Shown: piece after piece, positions 20,850 through 33,699 of the stretch
Layout: each line of letters opens with the position of its first letter
How positions within the stretch are numbered: position 1 is the stretch's first letter
NCBI RefSeq assembly: GCF_023278565.1
Contig: NC_064675.1
Location: 7,936,001-8,000,000, forward strand
DNA from: Colletotrichum lupini
Lineage: Eukaryota > Ascomycota > Sordariomycetes > Glomerellales > Glomerellaceae
Reading direction: 5' to 3'
DNA length: 64,000 nt
Program-made: the position numbers and the translations under genes
Notes under the pieces: generated by a model
Told to the model about the DNA's origin: nothing
Database searches by the model: none
The model's input: only the letters and a program-made list of their open reading frames with translations

Positions 20850-23010
20850 AAGAATTAACTAAAATTTTAAAATTCTTTCGTACGCTAGGTCGCTAATAAA
20901 AGAATCGAGTACTTATAAATTCTTTCGTATACTAGGTCGCTAATAAAAAAATCGAGTACTTATAAATTCTTTTATACGCTAAGTTGCTAATAAAAGAATT
21001 AAGTACTTATAAATTCTTTTATACGCTAGGTCGTAAATAAAAGAATCGAGTACTTATAAATTCTTTTATACGCTAAGTTGCTAATAAAAAAATCAAGTAT
21101 TTATAAATTCTTTTATACGCTAGGTTACTAATAAAAGAATCGAGTATTTATAAATTCTTTTATTCGCTAGGTCGCTAACGAAAGAATCGAGTATTTATAA
21201 ATTCTTTCGTATACTAAGTTGCGAACGAAAGAATTAACTAAAATCTTAAATTAATTAAAATCTTAAAATTCTTTCGTTCGCTAGGTCGCTAACGAAAGAA
21301 TTAACTAAAATCTTAAATTAACTAAAATCTCGAAAGTTTTTTATTCGCTAGGTTGCTAACAAAAGAATTAAGTACCTATAAATTCTTTCATACGCTAAGT
21401 CGCTAACGAAAGAATTAACTAAAATCTTAAATTAACTAAAATCTTAAAATTCTTTTGTTCGCTAGGTCGTTAATAAAAGAATTAACTAAAATCTTAAATT
21501 AACTAAAATCTTAAAATTCTTTCGTTCGCTATGTGGTATATAAAAGAATTGGGTAAAATATTAAAATTCTTTCGTTCGCTATGTGGTATACGAAAGAATT
21601 GGGTAAAATCTTAGTAATTCTTTCGTTCGCTATATAATAAATAAAAGAATTAACTAAAATCTAAAATTAACTAAAATCTTAAATTAACTAAAATCTTGAA
21701 ATTCTTTCGTTCGCTATATCGTAAATAAAAGAATTAACTAAAATCTTAAATTAATTAAAATCTTAAGATTCTTTCGTTCGCTAGGTCGTTAATAAAAGAA
21801 TCGAGTACTTATAAATTCTTTTATTCGCTAGGTCGCTAACGAAAGAATTAACTAAAATCTCGAAATTCTTTTATTTACTAGGTCGCTAATAAAAAAATCG
21901 AGTATTTATAAATTCTTTTGTGCGCTAGGTCGCGAATAAAAGAATTAACTAAAATCTTAAATTAACTAAAATCTTAAAATCCTTTCGTTCGCTAGGTCGC
22001 TAACGAAAGAATTAACTAAAATCTCGAAATTCTTTTATTCGCTAGGTCGCTAACGAAAGAATTAAGTATTTATAAATTCTTTTATACGCTAGGTCGCGAA
22101 TAAAAGAATTAACTAAAATCTTAAATTAACTAAAATCTTAAAAAATTTTCGTTTGCTAGGTCGCTAACGAAAGAATTAACTAAAATCTTAAATTAACTAA
22201 AATCTTAAAATTCTTTTATTCGCTATGTAGTATACGAAAGAATTAGGCAAAATACTAAAATTCTTTTATTTACTATGTAGTATACGAAAGAATTGGGCAA
22301 AATCTTAGTAATTCTTTCGTTTACTATATAGTAAACGAAAGAATTAACTAAAATTTTAAATTAACTAAAATCTTGAAATTCTTTTGTTCGCTATGTCGTG
22401 AACGAAAGAATTAACTAAAATCTTAAATTAATTAAAATCTTAAAATTCTTTTATTCGCTAGGTCGCTAATAAAAGAATCGAGTACTTATAAATTCTTTTA
22501 TACACTAGGTTACGAATAAAAAGATTAACTAAAATCTTAAATTAATTAAAATTTTAAAATTCTTTCGTTCGCTAGGTCGCTAACGAAAGAATTAATTAAA
22601 ATTTTAAATTAACTAAAATCTTAAAATTCTTTTGTTCGCTAGGTCGCTAACGAAAGAATTAATTAAAATCTCGAAATTCTTTTGTTCGCTAGGTTACTAA
22701 TAAAAAAATCGAGTACTTATAAACTCTTTTATGCGCTAGGTTGCGAACAAAAGAATTAACTAAAATCTTAGTAATCCTTTCGGTTACTAAGTATTAGATA
22801 AAAGAATTAATTAAAATCTTAGTAATCCTTTTGGTCGCTAGGTATTAGACAAAATAATTAACTAAAATCTTAAAATTCTTTTATCCGTTACGTAGTAACT
22901 AAAAGTATATAGTAAACTTACGATATTCTTCCGTCCGTCGCGTAGTAACTAAAAGAATTATATAAACTTACCGTGTTCTTTTATCTATTACGTAATAACC
23001 GATAAAAATA
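20850..23010. repeat. Hairpin-forming minisatellite array, first block
   Basis: Dozens of copies of a dyad: AATTCTTTCGTTCGCTAG, a few bases, then CTAACGAAAGAATT. The two arms are inverted complements and could form a hairpin with a stem of about 12-14 bp. Dyads are joined by two main spacer kinds: one built from repeats of TTAACTAAAATCTTAAA and a shorter one, CGAGTACTTATAA. Many copies differ by C/T or G/A changes as RIP would make. The array decays towards 23,000 into variants with TCCGTTACGTAGTAAC. No coding potential. Confidence 0.85.
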
Positions 23011-23649
23011 AGTTAACTTATAAAAATAATAGCCTAACGCAACGTAACGCGATTCTAATCGATTAAACTTAAAAGCAATTAAACTTAAAATAAAAGATAA
23101 ATAGAATATAAGTTATAAAAAGTACTTACTATTAAAAAGACTTTAAAGATTATAAAAAGTATTTTATTAAAATATTACGACGTGTGTTTTATTTAGGTTA
23201 TTATGGGCGTTATAACGCGTAAAAAGTAGTTATTATTTTTTAAAAGTTAAAAATAAGAGCGAGGTACGCGTTATAATAAAAAACGTTAGCGAGTATAGAT
23301 CTTAGTAATTATATTATCGGTATTACGTGGGATATAGTCGGGCTACGGGAGAGTAGCTATAACTACGTTTTATTAAATTAGAAAGCCCCTTTAACTACGA
23401 TATTACATTTCCCTTAAGAGGACAAATCGTCCAAAGTAACTCCCCCCTTCTTAACGTAAATAAGAATATATATAAGGCTAGATAGTCTTATAACCCCGAT
23501 ACCCTTCTTAGCTATTATATATAGATAGAATAAAATATAATTAAATTAATTAATATAGTTATAATAACAATAAACTTACAAACATAGTATTAGATATTTT
23601 AAAACAAAACCTCATAAATATCTTATTTGCTAAATGCTAATTATAAAAA
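23011..23649. repeat. AT-rich spacer between the two minisatellite blocks
   Basis: RIP-type DNA without a gene. A short stretch at about 23,390-23,450 (CCCTTAAGAGGACAAATCG) retains some CA and has a higher GC content. Nothing else recognised. Confidence 0.5.
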
Positions 23650-24345
23650 TTAGCTAAAATATCGGAAAGTTAAGGTTAGTAAGTAGTAACCGAAAGAATT
23701 GGGCAAAATCTCGAAGTTCTTTTAGTCGTTAAGTAGTAACTAAAGGGTTTGAGCAAATTTATGACATTCTTTCGTCCGTTAAGTAGGTAAATTCTGAAAA
23801 ACGTTTCGGCCGTTAAGTAGTATATAAAAGAATTAGGCAAAATCTTAGTAATTCTTTCGTTCGCTATGTAGTACACGAAAGAATTAACTAAAATACTAAA
23901 ATTCTTTCGTTCGCTATATAGTATACGAAAGAATTAAGTAAAATACTAAAATTCTTTCGTTTACTATATAATATACAAAAGAATTAGGCAAAATTTTAGT
24001 AATTCTTTTATTCGCTATATAATAAACGAAAGAATTAACTAAAATCTAAAATTAACTAAAATCTTAAATTAACTAAAATCTTAAATTAACTAAAATTTTA
24101 AATTAACCAAAATCTTAAATTAACTAAAATCTTGAATTAACTAAAATTTTGAAATTCTTTTGTTCGCTATGTGGTAAACGAAAGAATCTAGTATTTATAA
24201 ATTCTTTCGTTCGCTATATAGTAAATAAAAAAATCGAGTATTTATAAATTCTTTCGTGCGCTTAGTTACGAACGAAAGAATTAACTAAAATCTTAAGTTA
24301 ATTAAAATTTTAAAATTCTTTCGTTCGCTATGTCGTAAACGAAAG
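23650..24345. repeat. Hairpin-forming minisatellite array, second block
   Basis: The same dyads as at 20,850-23,010 resume, in part with the loop variant TCGCTATGTAGTA. About 24,045-24,150 carries a run of seven or eight TTAACTAAAATCTTAAA spacer units in direct tandem. The block ends abruptly at about 24,345 with AACGAAAGATAAGATAGCAC. Confidence 0.8.
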
Positions 24346-27300
24346 ATAAGATAGCACACCCCCTTTATTATTACTATACTACCGTAGCTACTTAATATTA
24401 TTTTACGATAAAAGAGTCCTTTTTTTCTTTAATAATAGAACTTTAATTACCTTATAGTAAATAACTAAAATAAAGAAGGATCTTATAAACTCTATAAGAA
24501 TCTTCGTATAATAGAGGTTGGCCCTAATAGTATTTATATAGTAGCCGATATATCTTACTTAAACTATTTATCGTATCGTTTAGGACCTTTAGATACGTAA
24601 ATAGATTTGCTACTATATTTTTATAGTTTATTTATTAATTACGCTCTTACCTAAGCTAACTAAGAAAAGGGCGAATTAAGTCTTAGGGAAGTCTAGTTAC
24701 GTTATTAAGTCTCTTAGTATACGTCTCGATAACGGTAATAATTCTATAATAACGTACTTCTTCGTATCGTCTCCGTGTTATTTTAGTATTTAACGATCTC
24801 TTAGTATCGAAAGATATTAAGTATCTAGGGTTCCTTTTATTTAGGCCGGTATCTGCGACGCTCTTTTATAAATAGTATAAAATCTAGCTTCGGTAGTTCT
24901 TAATAAACTTACTACTCTAAATAAAACTTCGTAAATTAGAGACGTAGAACGAGAGTTCGTTTAGGTTCTATAACGCCTAATCCGTTAAGACCGTTATATA
25001 AATATAGTTATAGTAGTTCCTATATATATCGTAGTTAGTATTAAAGCTTATAATAAAGTCGATCGAAGTATTTATAGGTCTCTGTTTTATAAGTATAAAC
25101 TAATCTCGGGCTCGGTTATATAAATAGCTAGTAGATATACGTACGAGCGGGTATAACTTTCTCTTATTATCCGGGTTTTTTATTACCGGGTTTAAGAATA
25201 TAAAGGCGGAGATAATCGTATTTATTATAGTTCGAACTTTATTATAAGTAAGACGCGCCGCTAAGTAAGTAGCTATAGTACCGTTAAGGTCGTTTATAAT
25301 ACTTACGATCCCGAGGGTATATAGCTCGGTTAATAAGTTATATATACTAATACCGCTTATTATATACTTAAGCTATTTAGCTTAAACCTTTATTAACTAT
25401 TTAGTATTAACTATAGTAAGGTCGTTATTTATTTTAATATTAGAAGTAGGGCTATTTCTCTCGATTAGCGCATTTAATATTTTTTATGAGATAGATTACT
25501 TTTGACTTACTTACTTATTTACTATACCTCTCTAATAGTGGCTTACGAGGCGTGCTAAACGTGAATTAGATACTTAGTAAGAGCGTTAGAGAATTGACGA
25601 TAAGTAGTACTATTTAATCGTGTAAAACGGTCGGGATACGACTTATAATCTTAGTAAGGGTCTTATAAAATATTTAGCGTCGGTTAAGTTTAATAATCGG
25701 TAGGATTCGTGCGATCGGGACGAGTAAATTAGGACGTTTCGGCTACGTTATTATATTAATAGTATATTAACTACGTTCTTATTAACGGTCTATTCTTATC
25801 CGAGTCTTTATAACGGTTTAGCTTTTACAAAAAATAATTATTATAAGCACTCTATAAATAATTATATAGTTTATATATTTCTTTCTACCCGAGTAGTATT
25901 ATAGATACTAATGCTTTATCCTAACGTTATCGTCCTTATATATCGCGTCCTATTTTCTTAACGAAGATAATACCGATATATTATTATAAAGGCGTTAGTA
26001 TACGGCGTAACTCGTTCTCTTTTTAAAAAAATAATAGCGTTACTAAGACGCGAGGATATCGATTTCTCGAATACTAAATAGACTTTATAATTATATTATT
26101 TTACCTAACCGAACCTCTCTATAAAAAGGCCTATATCTCCTATTTATATCTCCTATTTATTAGCGTTTATACCCGTATCGTTACTATTATTATTATACTC
26201 TAACCTTCTTATATATTTAGCTCTTTTACGTACGGTTTTTTATAATACCGAATAGACGTCCCCGTAGATAACTTAAGAAAATCTTAGTTAAATAGTAGGG
26301 GCCTAGACTTAAGGTTTATTAATAATATAGATATCGTACCGGCGTGTATGAGGCCGTATTACTAAAGAATAACTTAAAAAGCCCGGCGATTATTATAAGC
26401 TAGGAGCATAACGGACGGCTTCGTCTCCGCGTCTTTAAGAGGAACTAGTCCGAGGAGGCAATAGACCGACTACGAATACGTCTAAAACGGGGTCTAATAG
26501 CTATCGACTACCCTTATATTATTTAGAGCTCGACGTTTTATTATAACGGCTACGTAGGCTCGAGGTAAAAGAGGGTAATTACTATATCCCCCGAGGACCG
26601 GTACTTAATAATTATAAAATATCTAGACCCCGCGACGTTAAATAAAGAACTAATATATAACCGCGTATCTTAGGGGTTTAGTATTATTAATAATGCATAG
26701 GGCTTTTAAGAAAGTAAAACGAGTCTCGTCGTAGTTACTGCTTTATTCTTATCGGTCTTCTCTAAGTTAGTAATTATTTTAAGAAAATATCTTTATCTAC
26801 CCTAAGCTCTATAGGTTACTTAAGATATATACTAAGCTATTTAGTTAGTCGTAGTTTTGTTTTAGCTTCGTGCCCGGATATAGTTAAGGATATAGCGGGT
26901 CGTTTACCGAGCGTTCTTTTTAGGCTTCGGGCCTAGATTTTATTTAAAAAGAATTACGATTTTTAGATATAGACTTATACGAGGGGAGTAGTCCCTTATA
27001 AAGGTAAAACTTTAGCTACTCGGCCTAAGAATAACTCGTATTTTAATATAACTACATACGTCCTTCCCTTAATAAACGTATTTATATATAAACTTTATTA
27101 CTCCCTCGCTAATCCCGAATCGCCCTATACCCGCTCGTATTGCCTTAGTAATTTAGCCCTTTAAATAAAACATTCTAAAAAACGTACTATTATTAAGGGG
27201 ATATAGCTTTATAAGTTAGCGTTAATAATAGTAAGAGCTCGAGCTCGAGCTCCGCTCTTAGTATAAGAGGATATTATAAAAGGACGCAAAAGTCTATAAT

Positions 27301-28959
27301 AGGGGTTATAATACCTTAGTAAACGAGGTAGATAGTAAATAATCTTTTATTTCGACTTTCGAAGCCGGGGTTAGCGGAATATACGTAGTTAGTCCTAGTT
27401 TATTAATATTCCTATCCTAGAGCTAACTCGATTTAGTAAGTAAGGGCGACGTATTTACGAGGATATGAGCCCGTTTTAGTATTTCTATTGCGGGGATAGC
27501 TAGGTTAAAAAATAAGCCGCCCCTAGCTCGCTTACTTATTTTAAAACTATACCTCGCGACCTCGATATTTATAAATACGGGCTCTAGGACGCCGTTTATA
27601 AAAAATAAAAAATACCGTCATATATTACGAATAATAATAAAAATTAAATACGAGAACGTACGTACGCTTATACCTTATTACGAGTCGAGGTTAAAATAAC
27701 GATATTACTATTACGGGATTGCTTAATACTATTAGTCTTAACCCTAAAAAAGATTAATAAATAACTAACTATAGACGTTCTCGCTCGTACCTCTTATTTT
27801 ATATAATAAATATCTACTCTTAAGTACTCTACCTCCTCTATATTACTCTATATCGCACTTTTTAACGTTATTATAGCTTTATTATCGTTTAACGCCTAAA
27901 ATACTTAATAACGCCTACCGTTTAACCCTTAGGATACCCTCGATCTTAGTATTAAGGACCTTAATATAATTATAACCCCGGAGTTTAAAAGAATAGTTAG
28001 AGTAGCTTATTACCGTACTATAATTTACCGCTATACTAATATAATACGATCTAGTATTAGATTCCCGTCGGCTTAGTAAATTAATCTCGCACGCGACTTT
28101 TTTTTAAATAATAATAATATATAGTAGTCGTATAATAAAGAATATACTAAACGGACGTACCCGTTTTACCCTAACCTAACCGTTAGTAACCCCGACGTCT
28201 TTAACTTAAACGTTTATCCAAACCTTAACGAGCCTAGGACGCGAGGCTATATTCTTACCCCTATTTACTTAGTACTTAATTCCGAGCTTAACCCGATAGC
28301 TTAGTACCTCCCCGAGGGTAGCTAATAAAACCTTATTAATATTAACGTACCCGGCCCCGCCTCGGGCCTAGCCCCGAGCCCCTAAATTAGACTAGTTAAT
28401 AAGCGGGTACGCTAACTATATAGGGCCCTAAGAACGAGTACGAACCTATATAATATTAAAAATAATATACCTCTAGCCTAGAGGCCTCGTTTAATAAGCC
28501 TAGGACGCGCTAATAACCTAATTAAACTCGATAATAACGATATCCTTAATAACCCCGAGGCTATTATTAAAATAAATAAGCCTAGACGCTACACGAGGAG
28601 GGTAATATATATTTATAAGGACCTTAGCGCTTTTATTAAGTAGCCTACCCGCGCTATAGCTATCCCTATAAACCTATAACCCGTTATCCTTACTAAGTTT
28701 ATTATTACTAAAAGCTTTATTAAATACGTTAAGAATCGTAACTTAAGGGGCTTAGGAGTTCTAAGGGATAACGAGCTACCCCTAAATATCGTAATTAACC
28801 AAATTACTTTTAATAAAATATTTAAAGCCTATTAAGATATTAACTACGATATTGCTAAGAATAATAAGCTCCGTAATTTAGTTAAGGCTCTCCTTAGTAA
28901 CGAAAATAACGCTAAGGGTGTTATTTAGGCAAACTAAATAGGCCCCGTGCTCTTACTAT
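24346..28959. repeat. RIP-mutated transposon debris
   Basis: About 4.6 kb of sequence with almost no CA or TG, rich in TA and with residual CG. Moderately GC-richer patches (for example 26,400-26,700 and 28,200-28,500) suggest former coding sequence. No intact frame and no family was recognised by eye. Confidence 0.7.
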
Positions 28960-29115
28960 ATATAATCCGCCTCTTCGCCCTCTATCCTTTTTTTATATCG
29001 TACTTACTTCCTTTTCCTCTCGTTACTTACTACTTTTTTCTCTTATTACTCGCTACTCTTTTTTTTTATCGCTCGCTACCTTTTCCTCCCGTCGCTCGCT
29101 CGCCCCTCTCGTTAA
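28960..29115. repeat. Pyrimidine-rich imperfect tandem tract
   Basis: About 150 bp of nearly pure C/T on the plus strand, with a unit of roughly 35 bp resembling TTTTTTATCGCTCGCTACC and CTTTTCCTCCCG repeated about four times with changes. A frame of 68 codons is open across it but is low-complexity and not a credible protein. Confidence 0.6.
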
Positions 29116-31221
29116 GTTATATAATAATTACTTATTTAAAATTTAAAAATTAGTAAATCTTATTAGTTAGGTACCTATATATAGCAAAATTAACTCCTAT
29201 CTTATAGCCTCACTCTGCCTAAATATATTTTATTATCGTCGCTAGACGTCCGTAGACTTATTTAAAACTTTTATAATCTCGGGATAGTAGTTATTTTAAG
29301 AATATATTATTACTTACCCTCGTTTACGTATATTACTAAAGAAGCGTAGCTGACTTAGAAAATATAAAATATTATTACGTAATTTAAAAAGCTAATAAAA
29401 GGATTATAACGACGCTCGGGTTTAACCTAGATATATATTAAACGTTATCTAAAAGCTAGTAATTATTATCTTTTTTAAAATTAAAGATAGAGCGCGAACT
29501 CTTTAAAATATATCTAAGCTAAATATAAATAGAATTAAGTAGCCGCGCAAGGTAAAGCTTAGATATATTCCTTTTTAATCTCTTAATAGCTCGAGTTCGA
29601 GTATCTTAGGCATCGGGAGAGATTTATATTCTATAGTAAACCTCGCTAATAAGATACTTAAAAAAACGCATAATATAACGCTACTAAAGCTTACTCCTTA
29701 CGAAACGCCCTTTATAAGTTATTATACTTATAAAATATAAGGTCGCTTATATACTATACCGGGACCTGTTTAAATTCGAATATAGAGGTAAATAGGATAA
29801 AAACGATAGTTTTAGTAATTTAGGATAATAGAATTAGTTAATAATACGGGCTTAGAACGAGTCGTAGCTATACGAGGGCCGGTACTTATAACGATATCTA
29901 TTTCTTAAGCCCTCTCGAGGTATTCTTAAAGGTCGCAAATGTTCCTAGGAGCCTCGCTTAGAATCTTTAAAGTGTTATAAATTATATATTTCCCAAGCTC
30001 GTTCATAAACTAAATATAGTATTTAATATCCGGGTCGACGACCCTTTTAAAAGAGCCGTAAAAGAGAACGCTATAAATAACGGCTACGTCCGCATCGTCT
30101 TAGTAAATAATAATTATAGTACCGCTATAGATTATATAAGCGTTAATCTTTTTACTTATTACCGAGGCCTAGAGGGCCTCGTTTATAATAGTAGCTACTT
30201 CGCGGAAGTTATAAATTATATAGTATAATAAGATTTAGTAGCGGGCATTACCGGCCCAGTAGTTAGTAAGTAGATATAGGACGAGCGGTATTTTTATAAA
30301 AAACGGGTATATAACGTATAGTAAAAAGGTCGTCCCTATATAAAAAGAGAGATATAGAGGATCTAAGTATACTACGAGACTCCGGTTAAGCTCTGAGTAA
30401 CGTAGTAATATAAGTATTATAGGCACTAGAGACTATGCAGACAGTATAAACATAATAAACTATAAGTACTATAAACTATAAATATTATAAATAGTAAGAC
30501 TAAGCTTAGGTAGTAGCGATATAGAGGCCGGGGATAATAGCTCGTATTAGAAAAGACACGGCGTAGTTAATATCTTATTCCCGTCGGCCTACTCTAAGCT
30601 AGTAATTATTTTAAAAAAAAATAGTTATTTACCCCTCTTTAATAAAATGCCATAGTATATTACTATTCTTATAAAATAAGTCGCGGACTAATAATTAACT
30701 CGTTTACGCTATCCTACTATCGGCCTTATTAAATAAGTAACTTATTATTTTATATAAACTAGCGTATTACCTAGCCACGGTATCTATATAATAGTATTTA
30801 ATAATAAATCGATCCGACGAATTTAGGGTAGGGGCCGGTTTAAAAAACTCATATTGCGGCATAATTTAAAAATTCTTTCTAAGTTACGCTCTATAGGTCG
30901 TTTAATATTTAATAATAATAAATTACGGGACGCGACGTAGGCTAAAGCTATGCCCTTTTAATAACTATTTTATAAAAATATAGTTATTTCTATACGATCT
31001 TTAGACTACCGTAGTATATTAATATCTTACGTTCTTTTTAAAAGTGTGCGCCGGGCTATAAACGTTCGGACTTACTCTGCGAATTACCTAATTATTAACT
31101 TTAATATCGCCGTTTTTAACTTCTTACCTAGCCCTTTTTATTTTTTTTATTTTTATAGCTTTATAGCGGCTCCGGGCTTTTGTCCTTATAATATCTCTTC
31201 TCTTACTTTTTTTCTTTTTAT
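29116..31221. repeat. RIP-mutated repeat, no gene seen
   Basis: Continuous AT-rich DNA with CA/TG depletion. Short open stretches (for example 30235-30426 on minus) are compositionally biased and carry no motif. Confidence 0.65.
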
Positions 31222-31465
31222 AAATAACTTATACATAATATAAGTCTTTTTTATTTTTATTTTACTCTCGTATACCCCTTCTTATCTTACTATTTTTATA
31301 GCTATTTACTAACCCGGCCTTCGCGTGCCCTATAGCACTAAGTTTTTTTAAATAACTTATATATAATATAAGTCTTTTTTATATTTATCTTACTCTCGCA
31401 TACCCTTTTTTATTTTACCTATTTTTATAGCTATTCTTTACTACGGCCTCTACGTGCCCCGCGTT
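31222..31465. repeat. Direct duplication of about 128 bp
   Basis: The segment beginning ATAACTTATACATAATATAA at 31,224 recurs from 31,352 with few changes. Both copies continue through ACTCTCG-ATACCC, TATTTTTATAGCTATT and a CGTGCCC motif, so two adjacent units of about 128 bp are present. Confidence 0.7.
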
Positions 31466-33699
31466 ACTAACTCTTTATATACGGCTCCTACTTAGATAAG
31501 TATCTTTTAATAAGTCCTTATATAGATCTATATACTTAGTAACCTTACTAACGATTTCTATCTAGTACTTTTATTATACTACTTTAAATCTCCTAGTTCC
31601 TAATAGAGCTAAAGCTTACCGTTACTAAGTAGCTTAATTACGAGAGCCTAAATAACCTATATTAAGTTAACTATAAATAATAGAGCCTCGCCCTACCCCT
31701 CTTTTTATTAAAGTTAAAATAGCTAGAGAACGTCTAGCGGGTAGCTAAAGAGCGACGCTACGTTTAAAAATAGTTTATTTTAGGGATTAAATATAGTACC
31801 GTAACTAAATATTTCGGGCTACGCTTCCTTAAGCTCTAGGTCCTAGATAACTTCCGTAATATATATCTCGAAAATAAGAAATAAATTTATAATATAGTAA
31901 TATAGGGAATACTAAGAGAGCTCTGCGTCCGTTAATAGTATTACTAAAAGAGCGCCCTAGGTAATAAGCTAAGCCTACCGCTCTCTTTTTATCTTAGTAA
32001 GTTTAAAACGCTAAAAATAATTAACTTTAACTTTAATACTTTTACCTTGCTATATTAAAGTAAGTTCGTATTAAAATAGCCGGCCCTACGCGTAGCGCGC
32101 ATCGCTTAGGGTAAGGATATTACTATACCTAGGTACTTAATATAGTTATTAAAATATACGCCCGCGCTCTATAAATTAGCTTTACTTAGCTCCCGAGTAT
32201 AAGGCTATTAGTTTACTTCTTAAGTAAGTAAAAAAGCGTTCTTCTTTATACTATCCGCCCTAGTAATCTTAATAACGACTCTTTATATTATAGCCGCTCT
32301 TAAATATTTTACTAAGCTCGCTTATTTATAGCTCGGCGTCTCTTATATTATTAATACGAGGGGGCTCGCCCCCTTTAAAAAGCTTACCGGGCTAGTCTCC
32401 CTCTCTCTTATAAAAATCCTTAATAACGTTAATTAAAAAGTTATTAAGTAGACCGCGGAGGAGTTTACTTATTTACTATCCATATTACTTAGCCTACGTA
32501 TTTTTTAATATAATAGCGTCGCCCGCGTTAATAATAATAAAAACCTATTTTATACGTTAGCGTACTAAGTACCCGGCCTCTTAAAAATCGACCTTAAGTT
32601 CGCGTATATATATCCTAACTAGGGCTTAATACTCCTTAGCCCGCCCCTCGTTACCCTATCTTTATAGTAACTCTTAACGGGTAATACGATTATAAGAGAT
32701 TATAAGTAGTAAGACGACCTAAGTAGTAACGAGTAATTATATAAAAAGGAGCGATTGCTCGAGGTATATAAGACTATATTCCCTTAACTTAACTTCTTTT
32801 ATAGCACGGGCAATAGCTACCCAGATTACTTTAATTATATTAAATAAGTATATAACAGCTTAGAAATTATTTATTAATAACCCCTAGTATTATTTTAAGT
32901 ACTTAAACGGCGTGTTTATCTAGTCTTTTATTATTATTTAGGTTAGTATCGCGGCGTTTTTTTAATACTAATATAGTCCTTATAATAAGTTACCTTATAA
33001 TAGAAATCCTCCCCTTTCTCTCTTAATAAATAATACTTTTAAGACTCGAGAGTTATTAGTAAATTCGTAGTACTATTTATCCTCTTTAAGCGAGATTCCC
33101 GCCCTAAGTTTTAAGTAGTCGATAGTAATAAGCGACGGTTTATATATAATTAATAGTAGTATTTAACGGTTTAATATTTTACCTTGCGACGGTAGCTATA
33201 CCTCGGATCGCTTAGTAAGGATTTTAAGCTAAGATCGCTATATAACCTAGCCCCTATATTTCTTATATAGCGCCGTTACGTAATTAAATTGTTAATAAAT
33301 CGCGGGCGACTATCCGCTACCTAATAAACCTAACTCGGCTTTTATATATATAAACTAATAAACCGCCGTCGGGTTATAAAGTATAATCTTATTCTCTTAT
33401 CTGTAAATATAGTATCTTACCGTAATATTATTATATAACTTAAGTATAAAAATTAACCGTAAACCCGGAACCGTAACTCTAATACCGAGATATCCTAAAC
33501 CGCCTAATATTAATATAAATAAAGACCTCGAGCTAAACGCTTATTTTTAAACCCCTCCTCCCGGGGATACGTAGACGCTTTAACTAAATAACGAGCCGTC
33601 CTCGTCGTTTTTATCGGTATCTAGATCCCCGTCGTCTTTATTAGTATTTAGATCCTCGTCGTTTTTATTAGTATTTTAATTATCGTTATCGTTTTTTAA
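31466..33699. repeat. RIP-mutated repeat, no gene seen
   Basis: AT-rich, CA/TG-poor sequence with no intact reading frame and no motif that I could assign. Confidence 0.6.

Noticed and set aside
20850..24345. CRISPR-like array of repeats and spacers
   Set aside because: Spacers are two recurring sequences rather than unique ones, unit lengths vary, there are no cas genes and the host is eukaryotic. It is a minisatellite.
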